Program-made: the position numbers and the translations under genes | Shown here: in pieces, positions 10,301-25,300 of the stretch | Layout: the number at the start of each line of letters is the position of its first letter | How positions within the stretch are numbered: position 1 is the stretch's first letter | Origin: Morinoia aosen | Lineage: Eukaryota > Arthropoda > Malacostraca > Amphipoda > Talitridae | DNA length: 64,000 bases | Direction: 5' to 3' | Assembly (NCBI GenBank): GCA_030386875.1 | Contig: CM059563.1 | Span: 44,298,102-44,362,101, forward strand | The notes under the pieces: generated by a model | What the model was told of the DNA's origin: nothing | Seen by the model: only the letters and a program-made list of their open reading frames with translations | The model's database searches: none

Positions 10301-13300
10301 CACAGTATTCTATTCCCTGTAGACACGCTACCCCACAATGTCAAAGAAATTCAAATTAATGTTTCGTGCAAGGAAACCATCAGTTTACACACCCACACCC
10401 CAGTCCCCACCTGCAGCTTGAGCCAGGCAACACAGTCGCCTCCCACTGGTGTGGGCACAGACCCGGAAGGCTGCTCGGTGGTCACCGCAACTTTGGACGC
10501 GATGGACAGCGTGGCGATGTCTCTGCTCAGGGCCTCCAAAACGGTCTGCGTCTCCGTGCTATCGCTCATCAGGGACACTGGGGAGATAAGCTCGGTTTTA
10601 GAAGTCATGGTATCCTAGATCCTTGAAATTGGTTATTGGTTTTTACGTTTTTAATAGCAATCATGAGGTCCTAGTTCACAAAAACTGGGTATTGAGCAAT
10701 TGGTTCTTGATAGGAATTGAAATTCGAGTTCTTAGAATCTGGGGCGCGATTGAAATGTTCTTAATAAGGATCATAAGGTCCTGGCTCTTAAAATCAGTGG
10801 ATTGAATGGTAGGTTTTTACAAGGATATCTGTCGCCAGTTCTTTGGTATTTTTGAAGTGACTGCAAAAATATACTCGGACAAAAATAAATATGAACTACG
10901 AAGACACAATAGAAGTGCTCAAAAATCATATAATGAAGAGGCTGCTGAACTGGCTAGAAAGATAAACACATCTACTCATAAAACAAATTTTCATCATGTC
11001 TTCGTAACAAGGGCTGAGAAGGAAGCCCACCTAAAATTTCTAATTCACTAAGAGTAACAAAGGTATGCTCTACACAGATGTGTAACATGCTTCAAAAAAT
11101 CACATCACAAAACCTAATCTCCCCCCACCAGCAGCATTAACTTGAAAAACGAAATTATGCAAAAACCAATGGTCGTCGACCATGAAATCACAAGGACATT
11201 TTCAAGAAGATGGACAAAACCATCAAAATTTATAACAAAATTCCTAACCAGAGGAACCTAACCACATTTAACCAGAGTACCACACTTCCTACAGCCCAAA
11301 TTGATTTTATTTATTCGAGAGTGCAATAGCCGTTGCGCAATCTACCTTTGCCCAATACATCCGCCGAAGTTCCAGTATTTCCGAAAATTTACGTCAGCTA
11401 GAAAAATAATTACCATCGGCGGGCAACTTTGCAAGCGTATTTCGAATAAGACAAACACTACCACTCACTCTTTACACACGGAAGAGGACAAATACATGCA
11501 AGTTTGAAAGTAGACAGTAAAAACGAGCCTTTGCACTCACGTTCTATCTTGGTCTTGGTAGGAATATCATACTTTGCCTTGGCAGACCGTACTTCATTGA
11601 TCACCTTCTGGCCCAGCCGGAAGTGTTCCTCCGCCTCCTCGTCAATGAACATCGCGTACTGGGAAACCAACACAAATTAGTATTACACAACAGTAAAGCG
11701 TTTCTAGGATTTCCACGGTTTGCCTCTCATTCGTATAAACAAGAAATATCCACACACATAAAATAATCAGCCCTTTGTTGAAAGCTTAGTTGTTTTTCCG
11801 CCCTGATCAGGCCCTGAAAACTGAATACCTAAACACTGCAAAAAAACTGTATACTTCTGTTTTTGATTTGCAATTAATTAAACAGATTGAAATTCATTTC
11901 AAGTTACCAAAACAAAAGAAGAGGAATTGAAGGAAAAGAATGCATGCATTTAAACAGATCATTTTAAAGTTTTAATAAATGAATAACAGTTCTAGCTTTA
12001 CAATGCCAAATATGATGGCACAGAAACACCAATAATGGCAACGATCCAGTTGCCTCTCCCACACAGGACGGCAGCCATTTCATGAAAAGGTTACCAATAG
12101 AACTGGGTTTTTAGTTGCAGCTATTGATTTTTAAATGTCAATACTTCCAACTAAAAATGAAAAATTTAGTCCGTCTATTACTCGACTCCGCATGGACAAG
12201 TGGGATACCGCGTCTTACTTTAAAGCTCAAAGAATTACAACTTCTATTAAAATTAAACAAGACATTGCCTGAAAACAGACTTATTTCTGACCTGATGGAA
12301 ACATATGCTTCAATGAACAGCAAAACTGGATGACCTGCTATTCATTTCAACGAAGATACTTTAAAAAAAACTAAAGCATAGCTAGCATACAAAGCTTATC
12401 TTTCTCATTTAGTTTGTCAGCTCCGTATCTGTCCGCATTCTTAACTGAAAGCAATGCAGTCATCAGAGAGCTCGTTTGTTATGTGGACAGCAAGTAACAG
12501 CAGCGATCTCGTCACTCCTGTGTATCTAAGTCCAGTGTGCAATCATGATTTAACAGACTTGCAAAAATTATTATTAATTTCTCGGTAAAAATTCCTCATC
12601 TTGAATCATCCATCAACAAACATGCTATAATTACATAATCGTTCAACGAACACTATAGCTCACATTATTCCTCAAAAAGCATCTCACAGCTCTCACAGTT
12701 TTAAACGGAATGACCCACATCATTCCCAAAATACATCCGACACCATGAATGGTCTCTCAACAAAATCCCCAGCTCACATCGCCAGTCTCAGGGTAGGGCG
12801 CCACACAGACGGACTCAGGCTGCTTCAGTTCCCCGGCAGGCAGAGGTAGTCGTTGGAAGAGTTCCTCCGACAGGAACGGCATGAAGGGCGAGATCAGACG
12901 CAGGCCTGTGTGCAGGCACGTCCATAGCACCTGCACGTTAGCGTTTTTCATTGTTATCGTACCTAGTGTTATCCTCAACGTAATATTCTTAGGCTAAATA
13001 CTTCTAAATTTAAGATTACAAGGGATGTTTAATACAAGTTAACCTCAGTTTGTAGTACATCTGCCGAGGACATATTCCCCAAGTAAAACAAGATTACTAG
13101 TCAAAGCAGAGGTGAACAATTTGTTCCATTAGATAAAAACCTGAAAAATGAGCCAAAAAACTCCTACACATTCAAATAGATAATCGACACTTCCTACATG
13201 GTATGAATCATGGTCCAATTGAAGCAGTAGAGCAAAAAAACTGGGAATACAAGTCAAAGGACATTATTCTATCCCTCTATAAAGCACTAGTCCGGCCACA

Positions 13301-16300
13301 TCTAAAATTTGGAACCAGCTACCCGAAAACATCTCTAGTAGCACGGTAGTAAATACATGCAAAAATTTTCGTGGACCATTCTCAGTTGGCACTCTGTTAT
13401 ACGAGGGCTGTTTTTTTTCAAGTTCGGTTTATTTCTCAATTTAACCAGCAAACTGGTGGGGTACGGACTGCGCGTCACGCGAATGCGCAGCTCCCCCACT
13501 ACAACCTACGCCATTTTCGGCTTCAAGTTGTCAGCCGTTGCCCAGCTACGGTCAAGTAAACATGGCTGCCACGATTAGTACTCCCGCCAGTTGTGAGTTG
13601 CGTAGCGTGATACGTTTCCTTCAAGCTGAAGGATGTAATGCTGCTGAAATTCATCGTAGGATGAGTTTAGTGTATGGTGAAAACTGTATGAGGGACAGTC
13701 TCCGGAGAGCGATCCAAAACAAAAGAAGAGGCATGCTCTCATCCGGCGTAATTTTCATTCACGACAACGCACGACCGCATAGTGCCAATGTGACAGAGAA
13801 GCTCCTCCAGCAGTTCAAGTGAGAAGTGTTTGACCACCCATCATATAGCCCGGACTTGGCCCTCAGCGATTACCATCCGTTTCGAGAAATGAAGGCGTGG
13901 TTGGAGGGCCAGCGCTTTGCTAACGACGAGCTTCAAGACGCGGTGACGACCTACCTGGGATCACTGGCGGCTGACTTCTTTGACGAGGGTATAGGAAAAC
14001 TTGTCTCACATTATGACAAATGCCTCAACCTTCATGGTGACTACATAGAAAAATAACTAAGACATTGTGAATCATTTAGTAATAAAATCATCCTATCACA
14101 ATTTGTCTTTTTTTATAGCCTATCGGAACTTGAAAAGAAAAACAGCCCTTGTATTCTAAAATATGAGGGTTGACAGGAATAACAAATCAATTTGATGAGA
14201 AAAATTACACCTAAAATTTAGAAAGTATCCCCAGAAACCGGGTTTCTCTAACCTTAATATCCTAGTGCTAGGAAAGGGAAGTTGGAAACAGTAAATGTGT
14301 TTCTTTGGTGCCTGTGCGTGTTTAGTTTCGCGGTACAAAACTAGGGGAGAACTCAAGATTGAGCAACCCGGATCGTTTCTGTTATCACATTCTATACTTA
14401 GTCTTCACTGGTTAGGAAACAATAGGTATTATTAGCCTTCAACGGGACATATAGATTCAATGCTTCAGGCGGAACTCGAGCAAATTAATTACTAATGCAA
14501 AAATAAGGATTATTTCTAGTGTGAATTCGCATTTTTCAACACTTTTGGTTATCATCTAGTTTGAGTTTCAAACTGTACATGGCAGACTACTCTGGTTGGC
14601 TTTATTAAATTGTCATTGAAAGATGAGCCAAATTTTTTTGAAATGTCAAAAATTTCAACTATAATAGAAATGACCACAGAAATGATAAGCCTGGTAAATA
14701 AACACTGAACGGAAGATTATAAGATTATAATTTAGTTTAAGCCTCCCTAACCGCTACAAAATAGAGCGTATCGAAGAGAGGAAGGAGGAAGGCTCCATTT
14801 AGTATGGAGATAAGAAAATGAGGAATCTATGCTGAAGGGGCATAGAAACAGTAAGATGAGAAAGAAGTTCATGAAATAAGATAAAAGTTGAAGAAGAAAG
14901 TCAGAGGTGCTGAAAAACAGGACAGTAGTGAACCGAAAAAAGTGGTCCTTAACATTTCAAAAAACATTTTATTTCAACAAAAAGAAGGCCTACCTAACTC
15001 TCAGCTCGGGCCCTCACATTTTTCCCCTGGGAGCGCTAATTCCCATAGATACAATAGTTGTATCCCCCTGAGGGGACACTGAACGGAAACAAAAAAATTG
15101 GAAACTAACAGTTTGCACGACTATTCGTACAAAGCACACACTTTCACTAATGATAGATACGAGTACAAACCGGCAATGAGAACAGAATGACTACCAAAAT
15201 AAACAAATCCGAAATTACTAACAAGAGTAACAAAGAGTTGTGCACCACAATCTAAAGCTATGAACTTCTTGGTCATAACTATCATGCGTTGAAAATTCAC
15301 ACGAGTTCACATATTAATGTTGGTTACAATGCCTCTGACAAATGGGTTTTGGATTTATTTTATACATTAGAATTACTGACGAGCTGAAATTTCAACAATT
15401 AAATTAAAACACTTGGAAAAATTCGAGATGCACATGCATTAAAGTACATAGAGGCAAGCTGCAATCCCCATGGGGGTGGCAGAGCTAAATTGAAAACCTT
15501 AAACCTCAATTACAGCTCACATCATCATGCAGTGAACCCAAGGTGCGGAAAACTACAACATTATGTGCACACTAAATTTCGCCAACACATAATGCACAGC
15601 GGCACCATGCAGCCATGGAAGCGTACCTGCTGTGCAGCATCTCTATCAGCACAGGGCTGCCCGTACAGCCTGGGCTTGATGCACTCGAGGTAGGAGTCGC
15701 AAATGTTGTACCACCACAGCGAGTAGAGGGCGCTGGTGGCAGATTGGAAATTGAAGTCCTCGAAACCAGCGTTGCAGTCGCGCACCGCCACTGCTAGCTG
15801 GCTCAGCATCCACCTGTCCACGATGGTCAGCGACGGCTGTTGAAATTGAGAGTAAGTTGGGATGAAATATGTAGTACACTTGACTGAAAGCTATACCCTC
15901 TCTTAAATCATGCAGTGATGTAAGGTTATTTCCTATCAATACCGAGAGGAATATAAATTTCATGAATTGTATTTGAAGGATTTCGATTATGCTTCAAATG
16001 AAGACGTTGGTAATTGGTGTTTCCAGCGAATGAGGAGTAAGTAGTAACTAGTGAACAACGTTGGTCACAAATGTGATTCGAACGAAATGTTGCACGCAAA
16101 ATACTATGTACTGCTGAGAAAAATTATTGCACAATACAACACAAAATGTGACCACCAAAGAGATATCTGTTGCTCCACTACACAGAATAGACAACTGAAC
16201 TGCTGTTGGTAAGTATTCTTTGCCTTTACGTAAGTCAAAACTAACAGAATATAAAACTCGTTAAGACCTTTGAAAACTAACTAGAAAATATACAACACGG

Positions 16301-19300
16301 TTAAAATACTAGTAGCATAATAACAGATGATCAGAATTCCATTAGAAGAAATGCAGTAGTAATAATGTCATATTACAACAAAAAAGTACTATTGAATGTA
16401 AAAAGAATACAATTAAAATAGTAAAAATTAGACTACATGTTAGTTTAAACCATCGTAACTACATAAAATAAGTTCACAAGCCAAGAAAGAGGAAAGCATC
16501 ATTTAGTGTAGAATTAAGGGAGTGAAGAATCTGTTGGGAAGCGCATTCCCTCTTCCGCATAATTCCATGCGTGTAGAAGCTGCCAGATTGAAGGCAGTTC
16601 ATGCAACAAGATGAAAGTTGAATAAAAAGTAATGGGTATTAGAAAAAACAGTAAACTTAAAAAAGGTCTGGGATAAAAATTATACGACAGTGTAAGTTAG
16701 TCTGTGCCTTCCTAACCCTAACCAAAACAAAGGAATTTTCAACAGAGGAAGGATGAAGGCACTATCAAGTAGATTAAAAGGCATATGAAACAATATAGAA
16801 GTTGAAGAAGAAAATAATGGGCCCTGAAAAAGGACAGTAGAGATGAAAAAATTGTCTGCAACAAAGAAAAGATAAACTATTCCGATTTAATCATACAACA
16901 GGCTACCTGACCTTCACCAAAGCACCTCATATCTTCCCCTAGGAGAGCTTATTCCCATAGATACAATTGACTGAACCCTCCTAAGAGAGCAGAAATAACG
17001 TTTGGGAAATAATCACTATTGTTACTAGAGCTTTCTTGTTAAATTAGAACCTAGAAACCGGAACTCCACTTGAAATGTAAATCATTAGGCTTGGTGTCCG
17101 TATTTATGGCTTTGAGTTTGTGCTCACATATAATTACTGTAGTCGGAAACAATTTTTCAACTGACTGGTAAAATATCAATCTCTACATTACCACACTTAA
17201 ATGAAACACCTTATAATTCGGATCAACACGCTAATAATTATAAAAAAAATTAGCATATTGCTAAAATTCCTTAATATTAACTAGAGAAAACGTGTTTGTT
17301 CAGCTAAAATGAAACTTCCATACTAAGTAAAACCATGTCTGTAAAAAATAAAAATCTTCGCATGAAGCTAAAGCAACATTCGAACGAAATGCACAGAAAT
17401 AATTTATTTCACAAGAATCATAAATCAAAAACAAAGCAGCCTCTTACAAGTCTCTTACATGCCCAAGCCATGCTTAGCTTTACAAAGAAACTACTCAATG
17501 GCTCTTATCTAACATTACAGATGCTGAAGACGACAAAGAATACCGTTATTAGCAAAAATTTGTCCCAATGAGTTCGTGTTCAAATGCAGTACAATTTCTC
17601 TCACAACAGTGAGAGCCAGATTGGTCTACTTGAATGCTATAACAAAATACAATTGGATTAAAAATGAACAAATGGTTAGCTTATAAAAAATAAATAAATG
17701 AATGTTGCATTGATAGTATAAGGCAGCACACCACTGTTAGAAAGTTGAATAGTAAATAATTACAAAGCAACCTGTGAGCTCTCTACTTAAAATTAAATAA
17801 CCAAGCAACTTTTGAGCTCTCTACTTGAAATTAAATGAGAAAGCAACGCTGCTAAGGGAGAAAGCTTAAAAAAACAAGACCGAGTGATGAACGCATTTTG
17901 GTCAATAAACGCAATATAAGAACGCGAACATAAAATTTGCTCGCCAACCAACACACATAAGCATTAGTGTTGCAAGTGGAGGCATTCTGATGAATGGAGG
18001 GAGGGAGAAGCATGCGTGCTACAACTCGCCGTCCCTCACCTGGCCTACGGCGGCCACATCCTGACACTGCATATCTCCGTTGGTCAATTGAATGGTTCGA
18101 GGCAGAACATCTCTACAGCAGGCAGCAGGCATTGCGGACGGGAATTTTCTTCTTTCTTCCAGTGAGTAGCTCTCTATGTGTCTCATCCACCGCGCTAAAT
18201 GAGGCGTGTTTGGGTTTTCAGGCAATCGAGAACATATGACTTGAAATAATCTGACGTCCACCTGAGAAGGCTGGTGTCCTCCCATGTAGCTAGAGTGTGA
18301 CAAGTGATTATCTATGAGGCGCAAGCAAGAAGAACAATCGGTCGATCCTGAACTGGTAGAGGAGGCGAGAGGGCAGTTGCAGGTTGACGAGTCGGAAGAA
18401 GACTTCCTGCGATGGTCCATGACCTAGAGTGGAGGTGGTAGTGGAGACACAACTTAGCCAGCTCTCATGCACGTCACCAAAGTAGTTAGGGCCCACTTGC
18501 TAAGCTATGGTGGCATACACTCCATCACATTACGAGTAATCACAGAATGAGAGACACTGACTCAGTTTAAGGGATGATTGTTCTCATGACTCAATACATG
18601 AATAACGAGGTCGTGCCATGAGAACGTTTTTCACAGAATTCTAACGAATCATATTCGCGTTTCTAAAAAATACAAATTGGACAAGGAAGATGCTTTTTTA
18701 CTAAAGCACTTGCACCAAATTTCACATCTCAAAATTGTTCGGTTACAAAATATCAACGATTTCATTGTTATTTCATGTCCAGGCATCGATCGAGCCCAGT
18801 GTTTCTTCCCATCGAAAAAGGAAGAAGTCAGCGTAATTCCCTACTCGTACCATATGTATGACATAGGTATGGGTTCAAGCGAATCACCATCATTGCATCA
18901 TTGGGAATAATTTTAAAGCACTGAAAAAATGTGATGCATGGTAATGACATGTAACGACTTGCTGGTAAAACATCCTTCTTTTGTTAGGGAAACCTTGCGT
19001 CTTCTGAGCGATCCTATAGAATAAGAAATACCTTAACAGCGCGTAGGTCTTACACTCTAACCTAACGGCATAACCTCGAAAGCTACAGAGAACAGAGGCT
19101 CTTCACCATCTTCAAGTACTAAACAATTCTCTCGATATAGCTTCCCTCCAATGCGGGGAAAGATATACAAATTAGCCATTATATTAAGACTTTTTGGTTT
19201 AACTGATTTTGAAAGCAATGGGCAATTGAAAGGCATAACAACACTACGTTCTATACCTCCATCAGTACCGCGCAATTTTCCCATTGTCCATTGCTCCCAA

Positions 19301-22300
19301 AATCCCATAAACCAAGGTCCATTGCTTCAACGACACAGGAACCATGAGCTCACCATCTGCTGGAGATGTTTTAGAGAGGCCAGGGGAGTGAAGGGTGGAG
19401 CGAGGTTCATCATGGCGAACTTGGTCGCGTTCCACAGTTTGTTGCAGAAGTTGCGGTAGCCGTTCACGCGCAGCACGTCCAGGTTGATATCACGGCCTGT
19501 GGAAACCGGAGTAGCTTAGATCACTTCATGTTTGTATTAGTGACAGCGTACCTCATTTGATACATTCAGCATTCAGGGTTTGGCTTCTTTTATACTTAGA
19601 TATCATTAGGGACTCTGTAGATATCATTCGAAACTTGAATCATTAGAGATGTGGATCATTAGAGACGTGGATCATTAGAGACGTGGATCATTAGAGACGT
19701 GGATCATTAGAGACGTGGATCATTAGAGACGTGGATCATTAGAGACGTGGATCATTAGAGATGTGGATCATTAGAGACGTGGATCATTAGAGACGTGGAT
19801 CATTAGAGACGTGGATCATTAGAGACGTGGATCATTAGAGACGTGGATCATTAGAGACGTGGATCATTAGAGACGTGGATCATTAGAGACGTGGATCATT
19901 AGAGACGTGGATCATTAGAGACGTGGATCATTAGAGACGTGGATCATTAGAGACGTGGATCATTAGAGACGTGGATCATTAGAGACGTGGATCATTAGAG
20001 ACGTGGATCATTAGAGACGTGGATCATTACAGATGTGGATCATTACAGATGTGGATCATTACAGATGTGGATCATTACAGATGTGGATCATTACAGATGT
20101 GGATCATTAGAGATGTGGATCATTAGAGATGTGGATCATTAGAGATGTGGATCATTAGAGACGTGGATCATTAGAGACGTGGATCATTAGAGACGTGGAT
20201 CATTAGAGACGTGGATCATTAGAGACGTGGATCATTAGAGACGTGGATCATTAGAGACGTGGATCATTAGAGACGTGGATCATTAGAGACGTGGATCATT
20301 AGAGATGTGGATCATTAGAGATGTGGATCATTAGAGATGTGGATCATTAGAGATGTGGATCATTAGAGATGTGGATCATTAGAGATGTGGATCATTAGAG
20401 ATGTGGATCATTAGAGATGTGGATCATTAGAGATGTGGATCATTAGAGATGTGGATCATTAGAGATGTGGATCATTAGAGATGTGGATCATTAGAGATGT
20501 GGATCATTAGAGATGTGGATCATTAGAGATGTGGATCATTAGAGATGTGGATCATTAGAGATGTGGATCATTAGAGATGTGGATCATTAGAGATGTGGAT
20601 CATTAGAGATGTGGATCATTAGAGATGTGGATCATTAGAGATGTGGATCATTAGAGATGTGGATCATTAGAGATGTGGATCATTAGAGATGTGGATCATT
20701 AGAGATGTGGATCATTAGAGATGTGGATCATTAGAGATGTGGATCATTAGAGATGTGGATCATTAGAGATGTGGATCATTAGAGATGTGGATCATTAGAG
20801 ATGTGGATCATTAGAGATGTGGATCATTAGAGATGTGGATCATTAGAGATGTGGATCATTAGAGATGTGGATCATTAGAGATGTGGATCATTAGAGATGT
20901 GGATCATTAGAGATGTGGATCATTAGAGATGTGGATCATTAGAGATGTGGATCATTAGAGATGTGGATCATTAGAGATGTGGATCATTAGAGATGTGGAT
21001 CATTAGAGATGTGGATCATTAGAGATGTGGATCATTAGAGATGTGGATCATTAGAGATGTGGATCATTAGAGATGTGGATCATTAGAGATGTGGATCATT
21101 AGAGACTTGGGTCATTTGATTCTAGAATCCTTTGGAACCTGGATCATATGAGCCTACACCAGTCATCAATATAGGCCCACTTGAGGGCAAACATTGGTAA
21201 ATGCATCAACCAATCAAGCAGCTATTCAACTCATTTTTGACAGACCAACAGCAGAAGCAGACCAGGTGGTGTACGAGACACATCATGAAAGTATGGACTG
21301 CTCACTTGAATTACCCTCAGCCTAACGTAGGGAGATGAAAATAATATTTCATGTTCAATGCCATCAAAGTCCTTAGTATTAATACGTTCTAGAAAAATAT
21401 TTATTTATCGGAAAGAATTATGCAGTGGTCTTTCCACGCTAAGAATCTTTAAAATCAGATGACCAGGAACCTTACTTCATATAACTTGTATGAATCGTTC
21501 ATTCTTTTTGCTTTTATAGTGCAATTGGACCAAATTCTTAGAGACAATGAAGAAACAAACAAAAATATCGAGCATATAAAATATTTTAGCAGAGAAAATT
21601 CGTACGAAGAGCATTAGCAAAACCACTAAAACGCGGTGGTTAGTTACCTGCCCTTACCATGTCATGTGTGAGAAATTTACTGAATTTTTCAGTTATTCAT
21701 TCAATACAGCAGAAAAACTGTACAGTATAAGCACACCTAATTTAAACTATACAACCACATTCACTATAAAGACCCTGTGGAGTGGAGGCATTGAAGGTAC
21801 CAGGGATCTGACTCTACGGGACTGAAGGCACTTGAGATACCAGGGCTCTGACTTTGAGGAGTGATGAAGGAATGAGAAGTCACCAACCCTGAGACGTGTA
21901 GGCGCAGAGGGCAAAGCGTAGAGCGTCAGTGCCACACTCTGGGATGCCCTTCGGGTAGTCGCTCCTCTGCCCAGCCTTGGCACGCTCGATTTCTTTTTGG
22001 TCCAGGTTGCTGTTCTGCTCCAGTTGCAGATGCAGCTCCTACGGGTGGACACACGAACCACTTAACGTGAGGGATGATATATTATCATATAATTTAGTTA
22101 GTGTCGTGAGTTAACCAGGTATTCAGTACACGTCAGCACACACACTGTTCTGCAGCCAAGTGGTGTAGTGAGGTAACGCGGTGGTTAGTTCCCCTGCATA
22201 ATTTCACATTGGCTATAACCAACGGACTCACTTCCACCCATCATGTACTAGCATGCCAGTTTGTTGGGTAAATATTTCAATGAAGCATGGATTGTTAGTG

Positions 22301-25300
22301 GAAATTGAGCATGATAAATTTAATTAATGAAACAATAAAAATTTGATTCACCTATCAAAATACAAACCTGTTTCTATTAACCAATTTGTTGCTTTATTTT
22401 AGACACATGCGCATCACTAGAGTCACATACGCGCAGCCACACATACCTCCAGCGTGATGCCGTTGATCACGTCCATGGGGTCGATGACGTTGCCCAGAGA
22501 TTTGCTCATCTTGCGACCGTGGGCGTCCCTCACCATCGCGTGCAGGTACACCTGCCTGTCGCGGGATAATGATGTGGTCAATGACACTTTTCTATACACA
22601 ACAAAAACTACCACGATTATTTTTGTTTAGTTAATTAGACCAATACTTATGGTGTGACAATGCGAATAACTTGGACTTGGCCAAACGTTGTGTATTGGTC
22701 TTTAGAACAATAACTCATAACTTTAAGTGTAGTTAATTTAAATTAAATATGCTATATTTTACATTTGAGGCAATAAGTACTTTTGCCGGATTAAATTTGC
22801 ATTGATCAGGTACTGTAACAACAAATCTTCAAAGCAGACAATACAGACGTATAAATAAATCAACAAATATTTCAACAGGTAACACTTTGTGGCAGGCATA
22901 GATAAAGACCTGTAGCAGAGAGGGAAGAAGTGTGCCCCCACAATATTTACTTGAAAGGCAGCTTGCCGATGAGCTTCCTGCCAAAGAAGACCATCCTGGC
23001 AACCCAGAAGAAGAGGATGTCGTGGCCAGTTTCCAGCAGCGTGCCGGGGTAGAATAGCTCCATGTCGCGCGTCTGCAACACTCACACTACTTATTATCTG
23101 TTCAAATTAAGCAAATGCTTTTCACTGAATATCGCGTGCATTGTTTGACGTGGTAACAGCTACAGCATGACGTTTTCCATTAAAAGACTAAATCTAAGTG
23201 CAATAATAGAAAATAAATTAAAAATTTAATGAAAGTATTGCAAAGAATATCACAGGCATAGTATTTTTCATTAGGGGCAAACGGTGCAATCCCGTTAAGC
23301 ATTAATCTTGGAGTGAGAAATACTCCATAGATATTAGACATTTCAAAAAGTTCGGTTAGAGTTGAGTACGATAATATAGAAGCAATGGTGAATTCAAATG
23401 ATACACTGGATATTACAAGAGTAATTATAACAAAGTAGACAATTGCTCTCAAATTGTAAAAAACATCTTTTTAGTCAACATAATGAGCCCTCAAAGTTTA
23501 GTTTAGTTTATTAGTTAGTTTAAGCCTCCCTATCCTCAACAATGAGATGTAAAGAGAGGAAGGAAGAAGGCACCATTTAGTATGGAGTTAAGGGAACGTG
23601 GAATCTATGCAGAAAGGGCACAGAAACAGAAAGCTAAGAAAGAAGTTCATGAAACAAGAAAAAGTTGAAGAAGAAAGTGGTAGGCGGTGAAAAACAGGAC
23701 AGCAGTGAACCGGAAAAAGATGGTCCGTAACACAACAAAAACCTATTCTATTTTAACAAAAAGGAAGCCTACCTAACCTTTAGCTCGGGCCCTCACATTG
23801 TCCCCCTGGGAGCGCTAGTTCCCATAGATAATGAGCCCTCAAAAATACAAGTTCTTCTCGTCTCTCGAACGCACCACAAAGTTAGTCGTTTTCCAACATC
23901 ACACCCACAAACAACTGACAATGTAAGTTCTGCTCAAACGGAGACCTCACCAGCATAGCAGTGAAGGCTTTCCTTCTGACAGTAAACCTAAAAGAGCTTG
24001 TCTTCACTGTGAACTATAGAGAAAATACCAAACATTAATTCATTAATTGGTAAATTCGTTTCTCTGTATTATATATTTAACTCTGTTTCACAAATGAACA
24101 TCTTGGTTTTCTCGTTTAGAATTACATGTTTTAAAAATTTAGCTCATTCAAAGAACTTATCCAATACGAATAATTTTGAAATATGTGTTCAAATTCACCT
24201 CGGCCTTCCTAAATTAAAAATATTTTTATGGAAAAGTGGTACTCTTTTGTGATCATGTAGGAATTACATGTAAATAACGTGCAACACACGCCCATTTAAC
24301 ATCAATTGAAAATACGCCACTCTATGTGAAGATGTATTCCTGATGAAGGACGCCTGATCTATTTGGCACCTCATTTCTCCAACGAGTCTCTTGGATGCAT
24401 GACAAAAATCAAACACTCGATACAAGGAAAAACATAAAACAAACATCTCACAGAACCACGGGAAATTGTCCACGTTTGTTTCTTCCAAAGGAGTAACAAG
24501 AATTTCTCACTTTCTTAGGCCAGCCCATGGTGGAGAAGGGGAAGAGTGCAGAGCTGAACCATGTGTCCAGCACATCAGGATCTTGGGTAAGCTTGATGTC
24601 CTCTGCAGCCACTCCAAACTGGGACGCTGCCTTCTGACGGGCATCTTCTTCGGTGCGCCCGCACACCCACCGCGTCGGGTCTTCTGTGCTTGGCTGGTGG
24701 ACACAATTCACACAAAAACGCTCAGTGGCAACTTATATTGTATTAGGGCTTCCAATACAAGAGGAAATGGGAAAACAGTTATCTAGAGTACCAAAGATAC
24801 TGCTTGAAATTCGAAGTTCTTTCTCTGTACAATAGCTGATGCTCAAAAATGACTGTACAATACAGCTTGAGGCTCCAAAATTTTTATACACCTAACATAC
24901 AAGGCACTCGTCTTCATCTTCCATGCAAAACAGCATCTCGACGCACAATTAAAATTTGGACAACACGTCTGGGCAATAGCCGCGAGTGGAGCCCCTACAA
25001 AATGCTCACCTTGGCCCCATCGTTTGCCCAGGTGGCGTAGTAGGCTGGGATGCGGTGGCCCCACCACAGCTGCCGTGAGATACACCAGTCCCTGATGCCG
25101 CCCATCCAGTGAGACCAGGTCTTCTCGTGAATCTTGGGTATGAGCTCCAGCTCTCCAGAGGCTACGACGGCCAGCGCGTCCTCGGCCATTGCGTCACACT
25201 TCACATACCTGAAATAAATCTTTCTTGAGTTTGAAAATGTTAAATTGTGAGCTAATTGCATAATTTCAAGGAAGTAAATATTTTATGTATATTTTAAAAC

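Larger units (their letters stand above)
15837..18769 (-). other. ValRS: Most of ValRS intron 15
   Basis: Holds two decayed retroposon copies (listed separately) in AT-rich sequence. The overlapping open frames at 17850-18500 on both strands show no known domain and no ValRS similarity, and exons 15 and 16 join in phase without them. Confidence 0.4.
21111..22950 (-). other. ValRS: ValRS introns 14 (part), 13 and 12, nothing recognised
   Basis: Apart from exons 14 and 13 this sequence shows no repeat or coding signal that I can identify. Confidence 0.4.

Noticed and set aside
10806-11051. 81-residue plus-strand frame in intron 18
   Set aside because: Lys/Asn-rich, no recognisable motif, no relatives in the window; likely chance.
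18019-18420. 133-residue minus-strand frame as an extra ValRS exon
   Set aside because: It has no ValRS similarity, and exons 15 and 16 already join in phase and match the family without it.
19639-21110. CRISPR-like or centromeric satellite reading of the 16-bp array
   Set aside because: Units are contiguous with no spacers, the genome is eukaryotic, and the array sits inside a gene intron between two exons that join in phase.
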